Counted from the first letter of the stretch, positions 12,750 through 25,100 are shown. The stretch: 64,000 bases of DNA from Gymnothorax reevesii (GCA_029721435.1 CM056583.1:46343120-46407119), one strand, 5' to 3'. Program-made: numbers and translations. The notes: a model not told the origin generated them from the letters alone.

Positions 12750-13850
12750 CAGGATGGACTCAACGAACAGCGGTCAGTTTTGGAGAGTACTGGACATCAA
12801 GTGCCATCAAGCCCAACTGAACAACATCACCAAAACCCTAGAATTCTTTACCATTTGTATGAGCATGCTTTCCGGAAGGCCACAGCAACTCCAGGCATCG
12901 ACAGCCATCTTAGTACTTGCCGATCATTCCTATCGCAGTACTCATTCACCTTTGAAATCCAAACCACTACTCTTCTCACTGACCTGGACTGCAAGCATAG
13001 CCAACATCATCACCCTGACTGGACGAGCTCATGCGTGGGTAACAGCAGTGTGGGAAGCAGAATCGCCATTGTACTGCACACTCAGTACATTAATAGATGA
13101 GATTATGGTCTTTGACTGGTCTACATATGGACATGATGCAGCTTGTGAGCTCCCACAACACCATCATGGCTCCAAATCAGTTTCTGACTGTATCATCGAC
13201 TTCAGCACTCTGACTGCAACTTCCAGTTGAAACCTCTGAGCCTAATGTTATGCTTTCCTAAATGGCCTGTCATATGAGATTAAAGATGGGCTACATACCA
13301 GAGACCTTCCCAAGGACTTTGAAAAAGTCGTCAATTTGGCTATATGAGTTGACCATCGCCTAGCTTGCCAACGTGAAGAGCTGAGTCCCTCATCTCCTAG
13401 ACCCACTATTCCAGTATTCACTTTGGTTTACACGTCTGCGCCTCCAGTCACCGCTCCTGTGAAAAATGCTACAGTTCCTGAACCAGCCAAATGGATGCAA
13501 GTCAACTGCACCTACCCGTCACCAGCAGAACTCTCATTCCTACCTTTACTTGAGGGCTGAATTGCATCACTGTCAAAAACAGAAACTCATGTTCACGTCC
13601 TACAAATCAATTTAACGGACCAGGGTCTTCACTAAACTGGACCTGGACCTTACCAATGTCTACTATCAGGTCAGCATCCATGAAGGTAATGAGTGGATGA
13701 TGATGTTCAACACATCTACAGGCCACTATGAATACCTGGTGATACCATTCAGGCTTTTCAATTCCTCAGATCTTTTCCAAAACCAGCTCAATTACAGCAT
13801 CCTGCCCCCAGTGATTCAGGCAAAGGATGCTGCAGCACGTGATCCATATG
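12750..13850 (+). pseudogene. Ty3/gypsy retrotransposon remnant (gag and reverse transcriptase)
   Basis: Two blocks of a Ty3/gypsy (Sushi-like) retrotransposon survive on the plus strand. The first, about 12750-13370, resembles the capsid part of gag, with the motif GRAHAWVTAVWE near 13022. The second, about 13620-13800, resembles the start of reverse transcriptase, with FTKLDL, then TGHYEYLVIPFRL (13718-13756). Frames change several times and stop codons interrupt both parts. The protease and most of the polymerase, including the catalytic aspartates and the whole RNase H and integrase region, are gone, as are recognisable LTRs. It cannot be active. Confidence 0.75.
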
Positions 13851-14402
13851 ACTCACGGGATATGATGACTCCATTCACCCAATTTGCATGTAATGACTCT
13901 AAAATATAGTCTTTACTTTGAGATTATATTCATTTTTTAATTTCAAAACTGATATGCTTTGGTAGTGGCTTAAATAACAATTTTGTTTATATAAATGGAA
14001 GTGACTACATATTGATCGATATCAATTTTCAGTTCCATTTGCCCATGAATGTAAATCTAGATTTACGTGGAGTTGTCATAGCATACTATATGAAATTGGT
14101 CATGAAACTACTTGCTGGTTGTATTATTACTCATTGTAGGAATAAATATGATCTTTTTGTGAATGAATTATTTGTATCAAAATTTACGTTTACCTGAGTG
14201 TTAACTTAAATTTAAAATGTACACATGTATTGGAATTCTGATTTGGAGCATGACTATTTCAGTGCATGAAATATAATGCCATGCTGCATTGCCCAACTAA
14301 TGCATATATTAATTTTTTTTCTTAATATTTCCAAGTTTTGTATGGTAGAAAGTACAAAATATGAACATACATCAAGTGCGCAGTCTATGAACATGTAATA
14401 TA

Positions 14403-14945
14403 CACTGCCCGGCCAAAAAAAAAGTCGTACACTGAAATATTTAGTTGGAACCCCTGTAGCTTTGATTACAGTCCATATTCTTCTTGTCATTGTTTTAACA
14501 TCTATATGCAATGCCAGAACATTTATTTTAGATCAGAAATGCCATAATTTTTGGCCGAGATCTTGTCTTCTCGACATAATGGTTGAACCACTGTGGTCTT
14601 TCTTGAGCACATCCCAATAACTTTTAATGTGTTTAAGGTCAGGACTTTGTGGTGGCAGATTAGTTTGTGAAAATGATTCCTCATACTTGTTTTTGTCATT
14701 CATGGTTTTCTTTGCTAAATACAGGCCAATAATTTGTCCGTTCTGAAATATTGTAACATCTTTTCCACCATCAGGGGATGTGTCTTCCAACATGATTTTT
14801 TAAGAAATGAGTAGCGACTTGCTTCATCAGTCAGGGTAAAATGATTATTGCCAGCTGGAAACATATTAATAACCACAATAATGATCCAATTATAGAATTT
14901 GTTCGTTAATTTCCAAATGGTGACTTTTTTTTTGGCCGGGCAGTG
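14403..14945 (-). mobile_element. short Tc1/mariner-like element with inverted terminal repeats
   Basis: It is flanked by TA on both sides (14401-14402, 14946-14947). The ends are inverted repeats starting CACTGCCCGGCC on the left and ending GGCCGGGCAGTG on the right. On the minus strand an 86-codon ORF (14533-14793) contains PPQSPDLKHIKSYWDVLKK, which resembles the last catalytic motif of Tc1-like transposases with Lys where the catalytic Glu is expected. At 543 bp it is an internally deleted, non-autonomous copy. Confidence 0.85.
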
Positions 14946-16341
14946 TATGTATGTTGGCAAAAACTAAGTACCATACATATCACCACTAAGCACAAATCTT
15001 GCCATCTTGTGGTCATGAAATGTAATTTTTTTTCCCCAAGGCAATGATGTTTCACTGGCGCCATCTAACGGTATAAATTTATACTGCATTACCGTCTTTT
15101 CAGATACAAGACTTAAGATATGTGTGCATGGTGGATTAAAACATCGGTCATAAGTATGGTGGATTTCATCTGACTGATCAAAGGCTGCATGTATAAGATA
15201 TGAGAAAAGTGATGACCACTTTTATCAATTTTTTTTAATGGTTACATCTAAACTTTACTCATCTGTGGTGTTTCTGGTCAAAAATGACCAGCCAATGTGA
15301 AAATAATGTGAGACCATATTGTTTTCAGTCAGCAGGTTGGGAACTTTCCCATGCACCACCAAACCCCTCCTATTGCACCATAAACCACAACCCCACCTAA
15401 CACACAAGCATACTGTTGTTTGAATCGCTACACTTGCAGTGACAGTGTATTGACTCATTTTCATTCTGTACACCCCCGCCCCCCCCTCCTCCGCACCCTG
15501 AGTATAACCAAATTATGCATTATGCCTTGCTCAAACCATAACCCTAACCCTCTTAACCATGAGCCAAGAACTTAACTGTAATCCTATGTCTATGCCAAAC
15601 CCTGATCCAAAATCTAATCAAATAACCAAATCCTTCACCCTTAAAGACAAGCAACTGAAGACAGGGATCAGCAACTACACCCCCCTCCCAATAGAAAAGA
15701 GCCGGCAGCAGCAAAGATATCAAATAGGGGACATTGTTATAGATCAGTGAGATTCAATCATGAAACAATACATTAATGCCATAGTAAACAGGTGGAGCTG
15801 GGGAGGAAAAGGGATGTGGAGCAAGTCCGGTGAGAATCTGATTCTTTGATGTGAGCTTAAATAAGACAACTCATTGAATAATCAAGCAAACGTCTGATAG
15901 TACAAAGTCCAGTGACTGTTAAATGTCCTCAGGTGATGAGCTGGAAACTGCTGATCCACAGCTGATCTTATAGCATGACATCATTCACCTGTGCAAGAGC
16001 TTTATTTCTGAAAGGACACTGTCAAAATAATTTATTTAGGCTTACAAGCATACATTAAGTTTGGCAACATGGCATTGTTCTGGGAGATTATTGCCTATCT
16101 TGGCATGGGACTGAAGGCAGGGAGCAGCAACCAACCCTCCAAACAGAATTAGGCTGGGCATCGGTTAACTGTACTTCAGAGTGAAATTGTGTCCTAGTTG
16201 TAGTACTTTGGCTGGCATGATTTCTCTGGAACCACTGCAAGACAAATATGTTGTGCGAAGTGCCCTAAATATACAATAGTGTTAGCTCAGTGGCTGGCAC
16301 AATGTCTCTTGAAACCAATACAAAAGAAATATGCTATGTCA

Positions 16342-18564
16342 AGTTTGTAATGATCCAGAAGAGGGACCAGATGCAGATTCAGAGTAAATCCACAAGAGAG
16401 CATTTATCAATAAGAATACAGTAATAGCAGAAGGACAGGCTATAGCCCAGGACAGAGAAGGGACCATGTTGGTAATGACTGGGAGGAGATGGGGTGTGCT
16501 TGTGCTAAGGTCAATGAAGATTTGGAAGGAGTTCCTAATAAACTGACTAAAAGGAACTGACTAGAATAAAAGATTAAAAAGAATGCGGCCCAAATCCTGG
16601 GGACTTATATTAAGGCTTGGGAGCTTGTTCTTATTAATAAGACCCCAAAAGATAATTACATTTTTCTCTATCACTAACCCATTTATGGGTTGAATTTTTT
16701 TATTTTATTTTTATGTTATTATACTTCAAAATACCACTCTAAATAGTCATTCAAACAGGACACTTTTTCTCAACAGTCCTCATGTGGGGACGCTAGGTAC
16801 AAATGGGTTAATTTACCAAATCACACAGAAGTTGTGCTTGCCTCAAAACTAAAAGACACAAACTGACGGCTAGGCTTTGTATAGTGCATAAAGCATTGAA
16901 ATCCAGCAACCCTACTGGACACAAATTAACCCCTTTCTGCAGATGTAGACGCCGGCGTCCGTAAATTCCAAAATTTAATTCCTAAACAATTCTGTAATTG
17001 AATTTCCAAATGTCTAGCTTCACTTGAATAATTTTCAAAAATCTCTGTGTCACAAATCCTGAGTTCTAAAGCTTAAATAGGCTCATGCACAACAGGAAAA
17101 ATTGGCAAAATTTTGTATTCCGCGCAAAGGGGTTAAGCTTATATTGTCATGATTCTGCTCTGCTCTGCCCTGTCCATGCTTCCCTGTTTATCTTAGGTTT
17201 TGGATTTTTGCACTGTCTGACTATTCTTAAAATCATGTATTGTGTACTGTTTGCCTTAGTTTAATTATGTATTGTGTTTATTGTACTTTTCCATAGTTTA
17301 CTTTTAACCATAGTTACATTCCGGTTCATGTTTTCCATTTTGCATTGCACTTTGTCTCCTCCGTCTGGTCTCTAGTCTCATCATGGTTCACAGCCCCAGT
17401 CCTGTGTGTCACTCTTCGGGTGATTTATGGGATTCTGGATTTCAGTCTTCCTTCTGATCTCATTTGCTTACTTCACCTTACTTTACTGCCTACTAACTTT
17501 ACTGAGAGTTTGTTATTTTTGCTAGAAGTTACTAACACCAACTAACATTGTATATAATACTAACTTACTAACAAGCACTAAGGGATTGTATAGTTTCACT
17601 TACTAATTGATTAACAAGTTCTCAGCACTCGCCCTGTTCTAGTCTCCGCCTCTTTTCTTTCCCTGATCTCCTGTGCTACATTTCTTTGGAAAACTCCACA
17701 TCTAATCACGCTGTCCCTTCTCTAATTATCTATGCACGTTAGAAACTCCGTAACTGGAGCTGTTTATCTTTGTATAGGTTAGTGCCGTGTTCCCTGTCCA
17801 CGTTTTGGCTTCTGCCAAATTTCATGTGATTAGGTTCTCCCTCATGTGCTGCTCCTCTGTAATCAATCTGACTGCCTGCACCTGTGTGTCTTACCATGTT
17901 ATCTCCCCAGAAGTGATATCAGGTGTCTTTTCACTGTCATTCCCTGTCAGATCGTTTCTCTTGTTTACGTGTGCCGCTATTTCTTGCCTTGTACTCTTTG
18001 CATCTCTGATTCTGACTGGATTGCCCGACTACTGATTTTTTGGCTTGCCCTTATTGGATTACTGTTTACCTCTGTGTATTTGAACCCTTTTTGTCCGACA
18101 ACGAGTTTTGTGGATTGCTGCCCAGGTTACGATTCGGATTGCCCTTTTGGTCTATGAGTTTGCTTCTCCCACAAACCATTGCCTGTGTACCGAATCTGTT
18201 TTGCCTGTCTACGATTTTTGTGATTGCTGCCCTGGTTACGATTCCTGTTCTGCCTAACTGGATTTTGACTTTTGGATTGCGGACTCTGTACTGTTGCCTT
18301 CTGCCCTGCGGGAGTTACCCCCCTCACTCAATAAAAGCCGTTTGTTTTGCAATCCTGTGTTCTCGCATTTGGTTCCTGATCGATGCCTCACATATATAGA
18401 CCAGATAATAACACAAATCGAGCAGCGTAGGCAAGTGACAACATCTGGAACCCAGGGGAGTAACTATGCTATAAATCAATTAAAGGAGACAAAACTACAA
18501 AACACATGCATGCTGCTGGAAAAGGGGAGGAACCAATTAAGGGCATGCAAGAGTTGAGACAAAG
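16342..18564. mobile_element. composite insertion into the minisatellite
   Basis: About 2.2 kb of sequence lies between two minisatellite units. The left part (16345-16640) resembles the minus-strand repeat seen at 4640 onward. The right part (17150-18390) is pyrimidine-rich and ends in a polyadenylation-like block (CAATAAAAGCCG at 18329), as if the two parts were opposite ends of related elements. ORFs of 82-119 codons at 17787-18399 are rich in hydrophobic residues because of the T-rich strand and are not convincing genes. Confidence 0.4.
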
Positions 18565-18642
18565 AGTTCTATGTATCGTGATTGACCGGTGGCTGGCACG
18601 ATTTCTGTTGAAGCCAATACAAGGGAAAGAAGCCATGACTAA

Positions 18643-19768
18643 TTAGTCCCCCCAGGAATCTGCGGAGAAAAAGTATTGATTCTGCGGAGAACATTCCTGA
18701 TTCTGAGGAGAGCAATTCTTGATTACGCGGCTTGAAAGTTGATTTTTCGCGGGCATTAAAAAAAAACCTAAAATGACCAGTTTAAGCAAAACAAGCAAAT
18801 TTATGTAATAATGAAGCAAAAATTCTCTTATGAAATTATTTGCAATACCAAAACACTGCGAAACATTGTGGTTATAAAATAAGCAGAATCAATATTCTTT
18901 TTGTCCCTCTTGAGCAGATTTATTTGCATAACTTATAAAGTGCAAAACATTTCACCAAACTATGGGTGAACAAGGCTTAGTTACTGAACAAGTGCCAAAG
19001 ATCAAAGTAAAGACTTAAACAAAGTGTACACTATTCACTGACTGTATCCTTAGGATATTGTAAATATTACTGCATACCATAGACTATATAAAAAGATGGA
19101 TGAAGCTACCGTGATGTCACCCACTGGTTCGAAGATGAAGAAGTGAATCGAAGATCCGGGGAGGAACGTGGCTCTGGATCTGACGGTATCCGACGAGGAC
19201 CAGAGGATAGTGACGCCCCAGAAGCATATTCTGGCTTTATACTTTATTCTAGTTTATATGGGACCATAATTCACGAAAATGAATGTCATGATATATCGAA
19301 GGAGACCTGAAACTTGCTATAGCTAACATAAAATGATGTGAAAAATCATTATTTAAATTAAAAATCAGGTCGGAAAGTAGGATCATTTTCTCATAGACTT
19401 CTATTGCATTGAACTTCTTTCTGCAGCCACTGACGTCGCCATCTGCTGGCCATTAAATAGAATGCCATTCTACGGTACTTCCACATGGGCTTCTTTTTTC
19501 AAATCAGGGTGCTGCGTCCATCTTTTTATATAGTTTATGCTGCATACAGCAGAAAAAAATCAGTTTCCGTAACCGGCAGCACCAGCTGTGAGTCTTAGAT
19601 CCCGTTTATCTGACCGCAAAATCTAGTGGCCGGGATGAAAAATACATGTAAAATATAAAATTCTGCACCTCGCCCTATATTCCGCGGACTACTTTGATTT
19701 CCGCGGAGGGCTTTGAAATCTGCGGTAAATTCCGCGATCGCGGAATCGCGGATTCCTGGGGGGACTAA
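18643..19768. mobile_element. DNA transposon with perfect 18-bp terminal inverted repeats
   Basis: The left end TTAGTCCCCCCAGGAATC (18643-18660) is matched exactly by its reverse complement at 19751-19768. Both flanks carry CTAA (18639-18642 and 19769-19772), a possible 4 bp target duplication. Subterminal parts are rich in TGCGGA/CCGCGG motifs. There is no transposase. After removal of the inner 462 bp MITE and its duplication the element is about 656 bp. The superfamily is not assigned. Confidence 0.8.
19078..19539. mobile_element. 462-bp MITE with 8-bp target duplication
   Basis: The terminal inverted repeats begin CATAGACTATATAAAAAGAT on the left and have the complementary tail ending TTTTTATATAGTTTATG on the right. 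The 8 bp CTGCATAC flanks both ends (19070-19077 and 19540-19547). An 8 bp duplication suggests the hAT or P superfamily (inference). There is no coding capacity. A second, broken copy lies at about 22096-22940. Confidence 0.9.
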
Positions 19769-20639
19769 CTAATATCTTGTAGTAACGACAGCTAGGTAGC
19801 TGGCACAATTTTACATGAAGCCAAGCCAAGACAAGACGAGACATATGCTGTGTGAAGTACTCTGTGTAGTGATGGCCTAGCGACTGACAATTTCACTCAG
19901 AGCTAATACAAGAGAGATATGCTGAATGACGTGGGTATGTGCAAGACAACAGGCATGTCATCATTTGCTTTGTTGCCAACAATATTTGGGAAACCTCAAA
20001 TCAATTTCTGCCAGTATTGCACTTTTCACAAATATTGTCGCAATGCACTTTACATCAGACCCTTTCCTAAACCCCTCTAAAAGCAAGCCTGGGTGTCAGT
20101 GTCTGAGCCTGTATACTGTAATTATGTTTACTGTGAACTATGTTGTATCTGACTTTATTACTTTTCATGTCCATTATTTAGTTTAGCAGTTCTCTGTATT
20201 AGTGCAGCATATTCACTCACCTTTTACTTGCCTTGTGCTTTCCATTGTCACCTGTAGTGTCTCCTTCTAAGGCACTTCTTCAGACGCCGTTAGGTGTTTT
20301 TAATTTCACGTGGTTTATTCAACAAAAAAGGTCTTCCAATAACGTCACGATAACTCAAATATAAACAACCAAACTCCTCGATCAAACAAAACAAAACAAA
20401 CCCAGACGTGATGCTTCTGTAAGCTGTATTAAAACCTTTATGCCTGCTGGCGTCTTCTAGAGTTCCACAATCCACAGTTCCACAATTCCAACGTCCCACA
20501 TTCTAATTCCAGCATCCACTAACAACACAGTCCCATGAGCAAGAACCTAATTAGGTTCTGGTGCATCAATTAGCAGACCAGGTGCCTCTCAAGGCCACAA
20601 GGTCCAACATGCTATTCCACATTCTGCCAGCAGGTGTGC

Positions 20640-20696
20640 TAATGAACAAAATAAAATTAAAAAAAAAAAATAAAAAATAAATAAATAAATAAATAA

Positions 20697-20731
<35 letters not shown>

Positions 20732-20740
20732 TAAATTCTC
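20640..20740. repeat. (AAAT)n/(AT)n microsatellite
   Basis: A-rich run followed by AAAT repeats, an AT run at about 20699-20720, and AAAT repeats again. Confidence 0.9.
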
Positions 20741-21234
20741 CAAATGGCTCCTACATCACCCCTTCATGTGCACTGCCCCTTGTTCATTTATTATTTCTCA
20801 TTTATAGCCACACTTCCCTGCACCTTTACACCTTAGCTCACCTGCAGCCTATTGTAATTAGGCTCTTTAGCTCCCTAAATAATCCCTTGTTCAGTTTTCT
20901 AGTAACATGTTTGTCAGCCAATTTCTGTATCTACAATATGAGCATTCATTAATTGCTGATGTCCCTTGGTTATGGTTTTGTTTGTCTTTCCGATTCTCGA
21001 TTCAGTTTCATCTCGTGTCCGATTGATTACTCATGTATAATTTCCAGTTCGGCTATTTCGATTACCATTATATCTTTTGTTTTAGCTTTGGCGTAGCACC
21101 TACCTGGTTTTTGATTATGACTGTGCATTTTCCCTCTTGTACTGCATTGACACTGCTCGTGTTTGATCTGGACTGTCTTGACGACTATTTTGAATGAAAT
21201 CACTGAACTGGAATATTGTCTGCACATGATTTCT

Positions 21235-21560
21235 GAGTCTGCCTTTTGTTACTGGAGTGATAATGGCAAGGAAAAACTCCTCTAGTGGAACAGATAGGAA
21301 AAAACCTTAAGATGAACCAGGCTTAAGAGGGAAATCCTATCCAACTCTGACCAGCCAAAGGAATGAGTTTGTGATGACTGACACGGCCAAAAAATCAGTT
21401 GAAAAAGGCAATCCTGGATTGGGAGTCAGCTGGGTTGGTGCCATGGACTGGAAGACTTTGATGGTGGAAACCAGGCAGCACTGGGGCAAAGGGCCAGATG
21501 GAGACAATGCCAAAGACCAAGCTGCAGCATGCTCGGGGCAGAGCCCCACAGCAGACCTCA
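21235..21560. repeat. probable dispersed fish repeat
   Basis: The block around ggcaaggaaaaactcctcta and the following gaaccaggcttaagaggga is familiar as a dispersed repeat of teleost genomes. It overlaps ORFs on both strands (21371-21643 plus, 21337-21561 minus) that are not gene-like. No boundaries could be defined. Confidence 0.35.
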
Positions 21561-22095
21561 AGACAACACAAAATCAGGCAGTTAGTGGAGAACAGCGGGT
21601 GGCATCAGTGATAGGGATATGTATATGGGTCACTCCATACTAAACTGTACAAATGTGTTACAATGGTGATGTAAATTCAAGTACACCTTTTCTAAAGTTT
21701 TTCAACGCAGTGGTGAAACCCCATCCATGGGCATCACAAATAACCAAGCAAGAAGATAAACCGAGTGATCACTTCATTTCAGTGACCCCATTACGTGCTA
21801 AGGTAGCAGGCGTTGTGGGTGTAACGAGGACAAAAAACAGATATTGAATTCCTGAAAATCAGATACATTTCAAAGTCAATTCTATTGTATGATAAATGGC
21901 CTCAGTCTATCAGTAAAATTTATGAACAATTACGGCCAGTCAGTTTTTCATGTCTATTGTCCTCAATGTTTGTATTCTGTTCACCTGACTTCAGTGCAAA
22001 GCATTGTTAAAATTTTGCAACTGGTTACCTGTTGCTCTAAATCACCAAAGGAATATATTATTTTACCCACAAGGGGGCATTTCAAAGAATAAAAA

Positions 22096-22940
22096 TGAAA
22101 TAATAAATCAGGTGGCAAACTGGGGTCATTTTCTCATAGACTTCAGTAGCATTGAACTTCTTTCTGCAATACACTGACGTCGCCATCTGCTGGCCATTAA
22201 ATATCTCTCTCTCTCTCTCTCTAGGTCGTCCTCAGACAAGCCTTCCATAGTTGCTTCTAGTCATCCCAGTCTTCCATACATCGGGCCAGTTCGCTGGTGC
22301 TTTGAGCTCCTGCATCCTCCTTTAGCACCTCCACATAGGTTAATGTGGGGCGTCCTCGAGACCGGTGCCCATGTGTTGGTTCCCATAGTACCAATTTGCT
22401 GGCTGGCAGTTCTCTGTGGCCTTTGGCAGTGTCCTACAAGTCTCATCCTCCTGGCTGCTACTTTTTCGCTCACCCTAGGAATTTCTTTGTCCATGATCTC
22501 GTTGGGAACATTCTTGCTGATGTTAAGTACTGCATGCAGCATCCTGGTGTAGCACCCGTCTAAAGACTTCTGCAGGGTCGGCTTCAGAGTCCAGCAATTG
22601 CTGCCATAGAGCAGAACAGATTCTACTGTTGCGAAGAAGGAGCTTAGTTTGATTTGGCGGGGGAGGTTGGAGCTCCATACACAAGTCATACCATTCAGCA
22701 CCCTCCATGCTAGTGCTTTCCTCACTTTCAGGTCTTGCTCGGTTGAGCTGATCCATGAGCCCAGGTACTTGAAGTCCTCAACTTCTTTCAGCGCGGCACC
22801 TCCGATTGTAGTCAGAGGTTGATGTTCAGGAGAGATGTTATAGGTGATGCATTAAATATAATGCAATTTTTTGCAATTTCCGCAACAGCCTCATTTTTTA
22901 GACCGGGGTGCTGCATCCATCTTTTTATACAGTCTATGCA
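22096..22940. mobile_element. second copy of the 8-bp-TSD MITE, split by a LINE
   Basis: The left part (22130-22204) matches the sister copy at 19396-19460 (shared GACGTCGCCATCTGCTGGCC). The right part (22850-22940) matches its end (GGTGCTGC.TCCATCTTTTTATA). The two halves are separated by a LINE insertion at 22205-22849. The left terminal inverted repeat is not evident, so this copy appears truncated. Confidence 0.8.
22205..22849 (-). mobile_element. 5'-truncated LINE insertion with 10-bp target duplication
   Basis: The minus-strand ORF at 22261-22725 encodes the region C-terminal to the reverse transcriptase of a non-LTR retrotransposon (motifs ESVLLYGSNCWTLKPTLQ and LDGCYTRMLHAVLN, then RRMRLVGHCQR). 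Its N-terminal end is out of frame with the upstream part (22523-22756), so it has a frameshift. The 3' end is a (CT)n run on plus (22205-22222), the tail of the minus-strand element. CATTAAATAT occurs on both sides (22195-22204 and 22850-22859). The clade was not determined. Confidence 0.88.
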
Positions 22941-23279
22941 CAGGACAAGATCTACGCATATTTCTTGATGATGTTATGGCTGTAACACGATATTAGGACA
23001 TGGAAAAAATGTCTTTTTTCGATCATTATTTTTTAAAGTATGGTATATATGATTGTCTGACGCCTTGTGAAATTTTGATGCAGGAAGTGAGTACCTTAGT
23101 TTGCCGTGGTCATCTTCACACCATTTGCATACATTATGCAAATTAACCCACAGGTCTGGACATAACATGTGAGGACGCGACTGGTAATGCCAACAACAGT
23201 CATTTCAAATGGTATTTCTGATCACACGAGTCCCAATAATTTAGTGCAGATAATTGAAACCGTTATTATGGGTATTTCT

Positions 23280-24430
23280 GTGAGGTACAGTTCAGGAACC
23301 ACACGCGAGAGACAGAAATCCAAAAATACGTATGCCTTTAATGGAGTCCGAGTCAAAGCCAGAAAACACAGGAATTGCCAAGCCACAATACGAAATCCAT
23401 AAACAGTATCGACGAGACAGGCGGGGTCAGAACCAGTAAGACAGATGGGTAGAGGTACAAAAACGATAGGCAAAAAGTCGTAGTCGATGGGCAAAGCCAA
23501 TGGTCATACACAGGGCATCCAAACACAGAACTCGTGGTCATACAAAAAATAGGTCGAAATCCAGAAAGACAAAAACAGTACAAAAAGGGCAATGGCAAGA
23601 GTCAAGGTCGGACTATCCAGTAGAAGTAAAACAATAATCTATGGCATACGAGGAGCTCTGCACAAAGAAATATTGATCAACATTCTGACAAAAGCTGTGA
23701 GTGAAAAGACTCCTAATATACACACAGGAATGGTCACATGCTATACAGGGATCAGCTGTGGGGAATGAGGCTAATTACATCGGGAGAATCACATGAGGGA
23801 AACCCTAACCACGAAAATTGGCGAGAGACAAAATACGAACGGGAATCAAACAGACAGCCTATGACATTTTAACAGCTCTGGTCCAGGAGTTCTACGTGCA
23901 CAGAATAACAAGAGCAGGAGAGTGATTAAGCACGTGCAAGAGATTCTTGCTGAAACTTAGGGAGAGGAACGGCGAAAAGCAAAGGGCGGAGAATAGTACA
24001 GGGCGATTGCAAAGAGGTAATTAGTCTATTAGTAGCGGTGCGGTTTTACAACTTAAACTAGAGTGCTCATTTGTAATTAGTAATCGAATATATATACATC
24101 GTTAGTTGTGTTAGTAGGCTATAATACAAAATACAAATGTTAGCCTTGTTAGTAATCAGAACAGAAGGGTGAAGGGAGAAAACGAGTGACGAAGGAATGT
24201 TTTGAACTCCAGACTTCATTTAAATCACCCAAAGTCAGTGCGCACGCAGACAGGGAAGACGGACTGAACCAACTAGATCACAAGACAGGGGAGACAAGTG
24301 CAATGGAACTGAAACATGGAAAGAACCAAAAACCTGAAGGTTACAAAAACCAAAAAGAATAAATAAAAGACAATACTCATGAACACAAAACCGGCACATT
24401 AAGCATGATCAAAAACCAGAACCATGACAA
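23280..24430 (-). repeat. interspersed repeat, possibly LTR-derived
   Basis: Purine-rich plus strand with short motifs shared with 4640-6060 and with the complement of 17150-18390 (for example gaaatccaaaaatacg near 23316). It ends near catgacaattt at 24423. No coding domain is recognised. ORFs at 23169-23598 are chance. Confidence 0.35.
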
Positions 24431-24733
24431 TTTCTCTGCAATATTTCATTTCACTTTCTTTCGAAGTAACAGACATGTCATGCACATTTCATGAAGTTGG
24501 CTGCCAAATGTTGTAACAAAATATGGCTTTCACAATGCCTTGGCTGACATCAGGACACCACTTTTTCTGCTGTGTTGTTGGACTGATGATTGTTTTTTTC
24601 TTATGTATATCTTCAATCCGGGAGTGAATAAATATGAACAACGCAAATCATGTAATTCTCTTAGATAAAATGTTACATACCATTCTTATAGAACACAGGG
24701 AATTGTACAGTTTAGTATGGAATGACCCATATA

Positions 24734-24875
24734 CAGCGCCCTCCATAATTATTGACACCCCTGGTTAAGATGTGTTATTTCATAGTGGTCCTACATTATT
24801 TAGAAAAAAGCTAAATTTATTAGAAACTAAAGAACACATCTTAACCAGGGGTGCCAATAATTATGGAGGGCAGTG
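24734..24875. mobile_element. 142-bp MITE with about 43-bp inverted repeats
   Basis: Flanked by TA (24732-24733 and 24876-24877). The ends CAG(C)GCCCTCCATAATTATT and their complement AATAATTATGGAGGGCAGTG extend inward to AAGATGTGTT/AACACATCTT, leaving a loop of only about 55 bp. This is typical of a Tc1/mariner-derived MITE. Confidence 0.9.
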
Positions 24876-25084
24876 TACTATATGATAAGACTACGTGCAT
24901 TGTGATGCAATGTTCTTGATTCCCGTGATGCTAATATTGCGAGGAAATATACTATGCAATAAGACCATGTAATTACATGTGCCATGTAATCTCTTCCAAG
25001 TTAATATTACTGGAATAAAGAGCAAAATATCATGAGTGGAGACTACAACTGAGCTTGCAGGAAGCTGAAAGCAGAGAGTTCTTC

Positions 25085-25100
25085 ACAGACCCCCCCCCCC
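25085..25100. repeat. poly(C) tract
   Basis: Ten or more consecutive C followed by A. Similar C or G tracts occur near 7362, 42110 and 42750. Confidence 0.8.

Larger units (their letters stand above)
16195..19935. repeat. 82-84 bp minisatellite split by two insertions
   Basis: Five diverged copies of a unit containing GGCTGGCAC.ATTTCT, then AAGCCAATACAAG, then ATATGCTGTGTGAAG are found. Their GGCTGGC-like starts lie at 16210, 16292, 18591, 19798 and 19882. Adjacent copies are 82 and 84 bp apart. The array is broken between about 16341 and 18565 and again between 18643 and 19768, each time by other repeats. Copies at the borders continue the unit, which shows that the insertions came after the array. 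Confidence 0.75.

Noticed and set aside
17787..18399. Hydrophobic ORFs resembling membrane proteins
   Set aside because: They arise from a pyrimidine-rich repeat; three overlapping frames give the same kind of hydrophobic protein.
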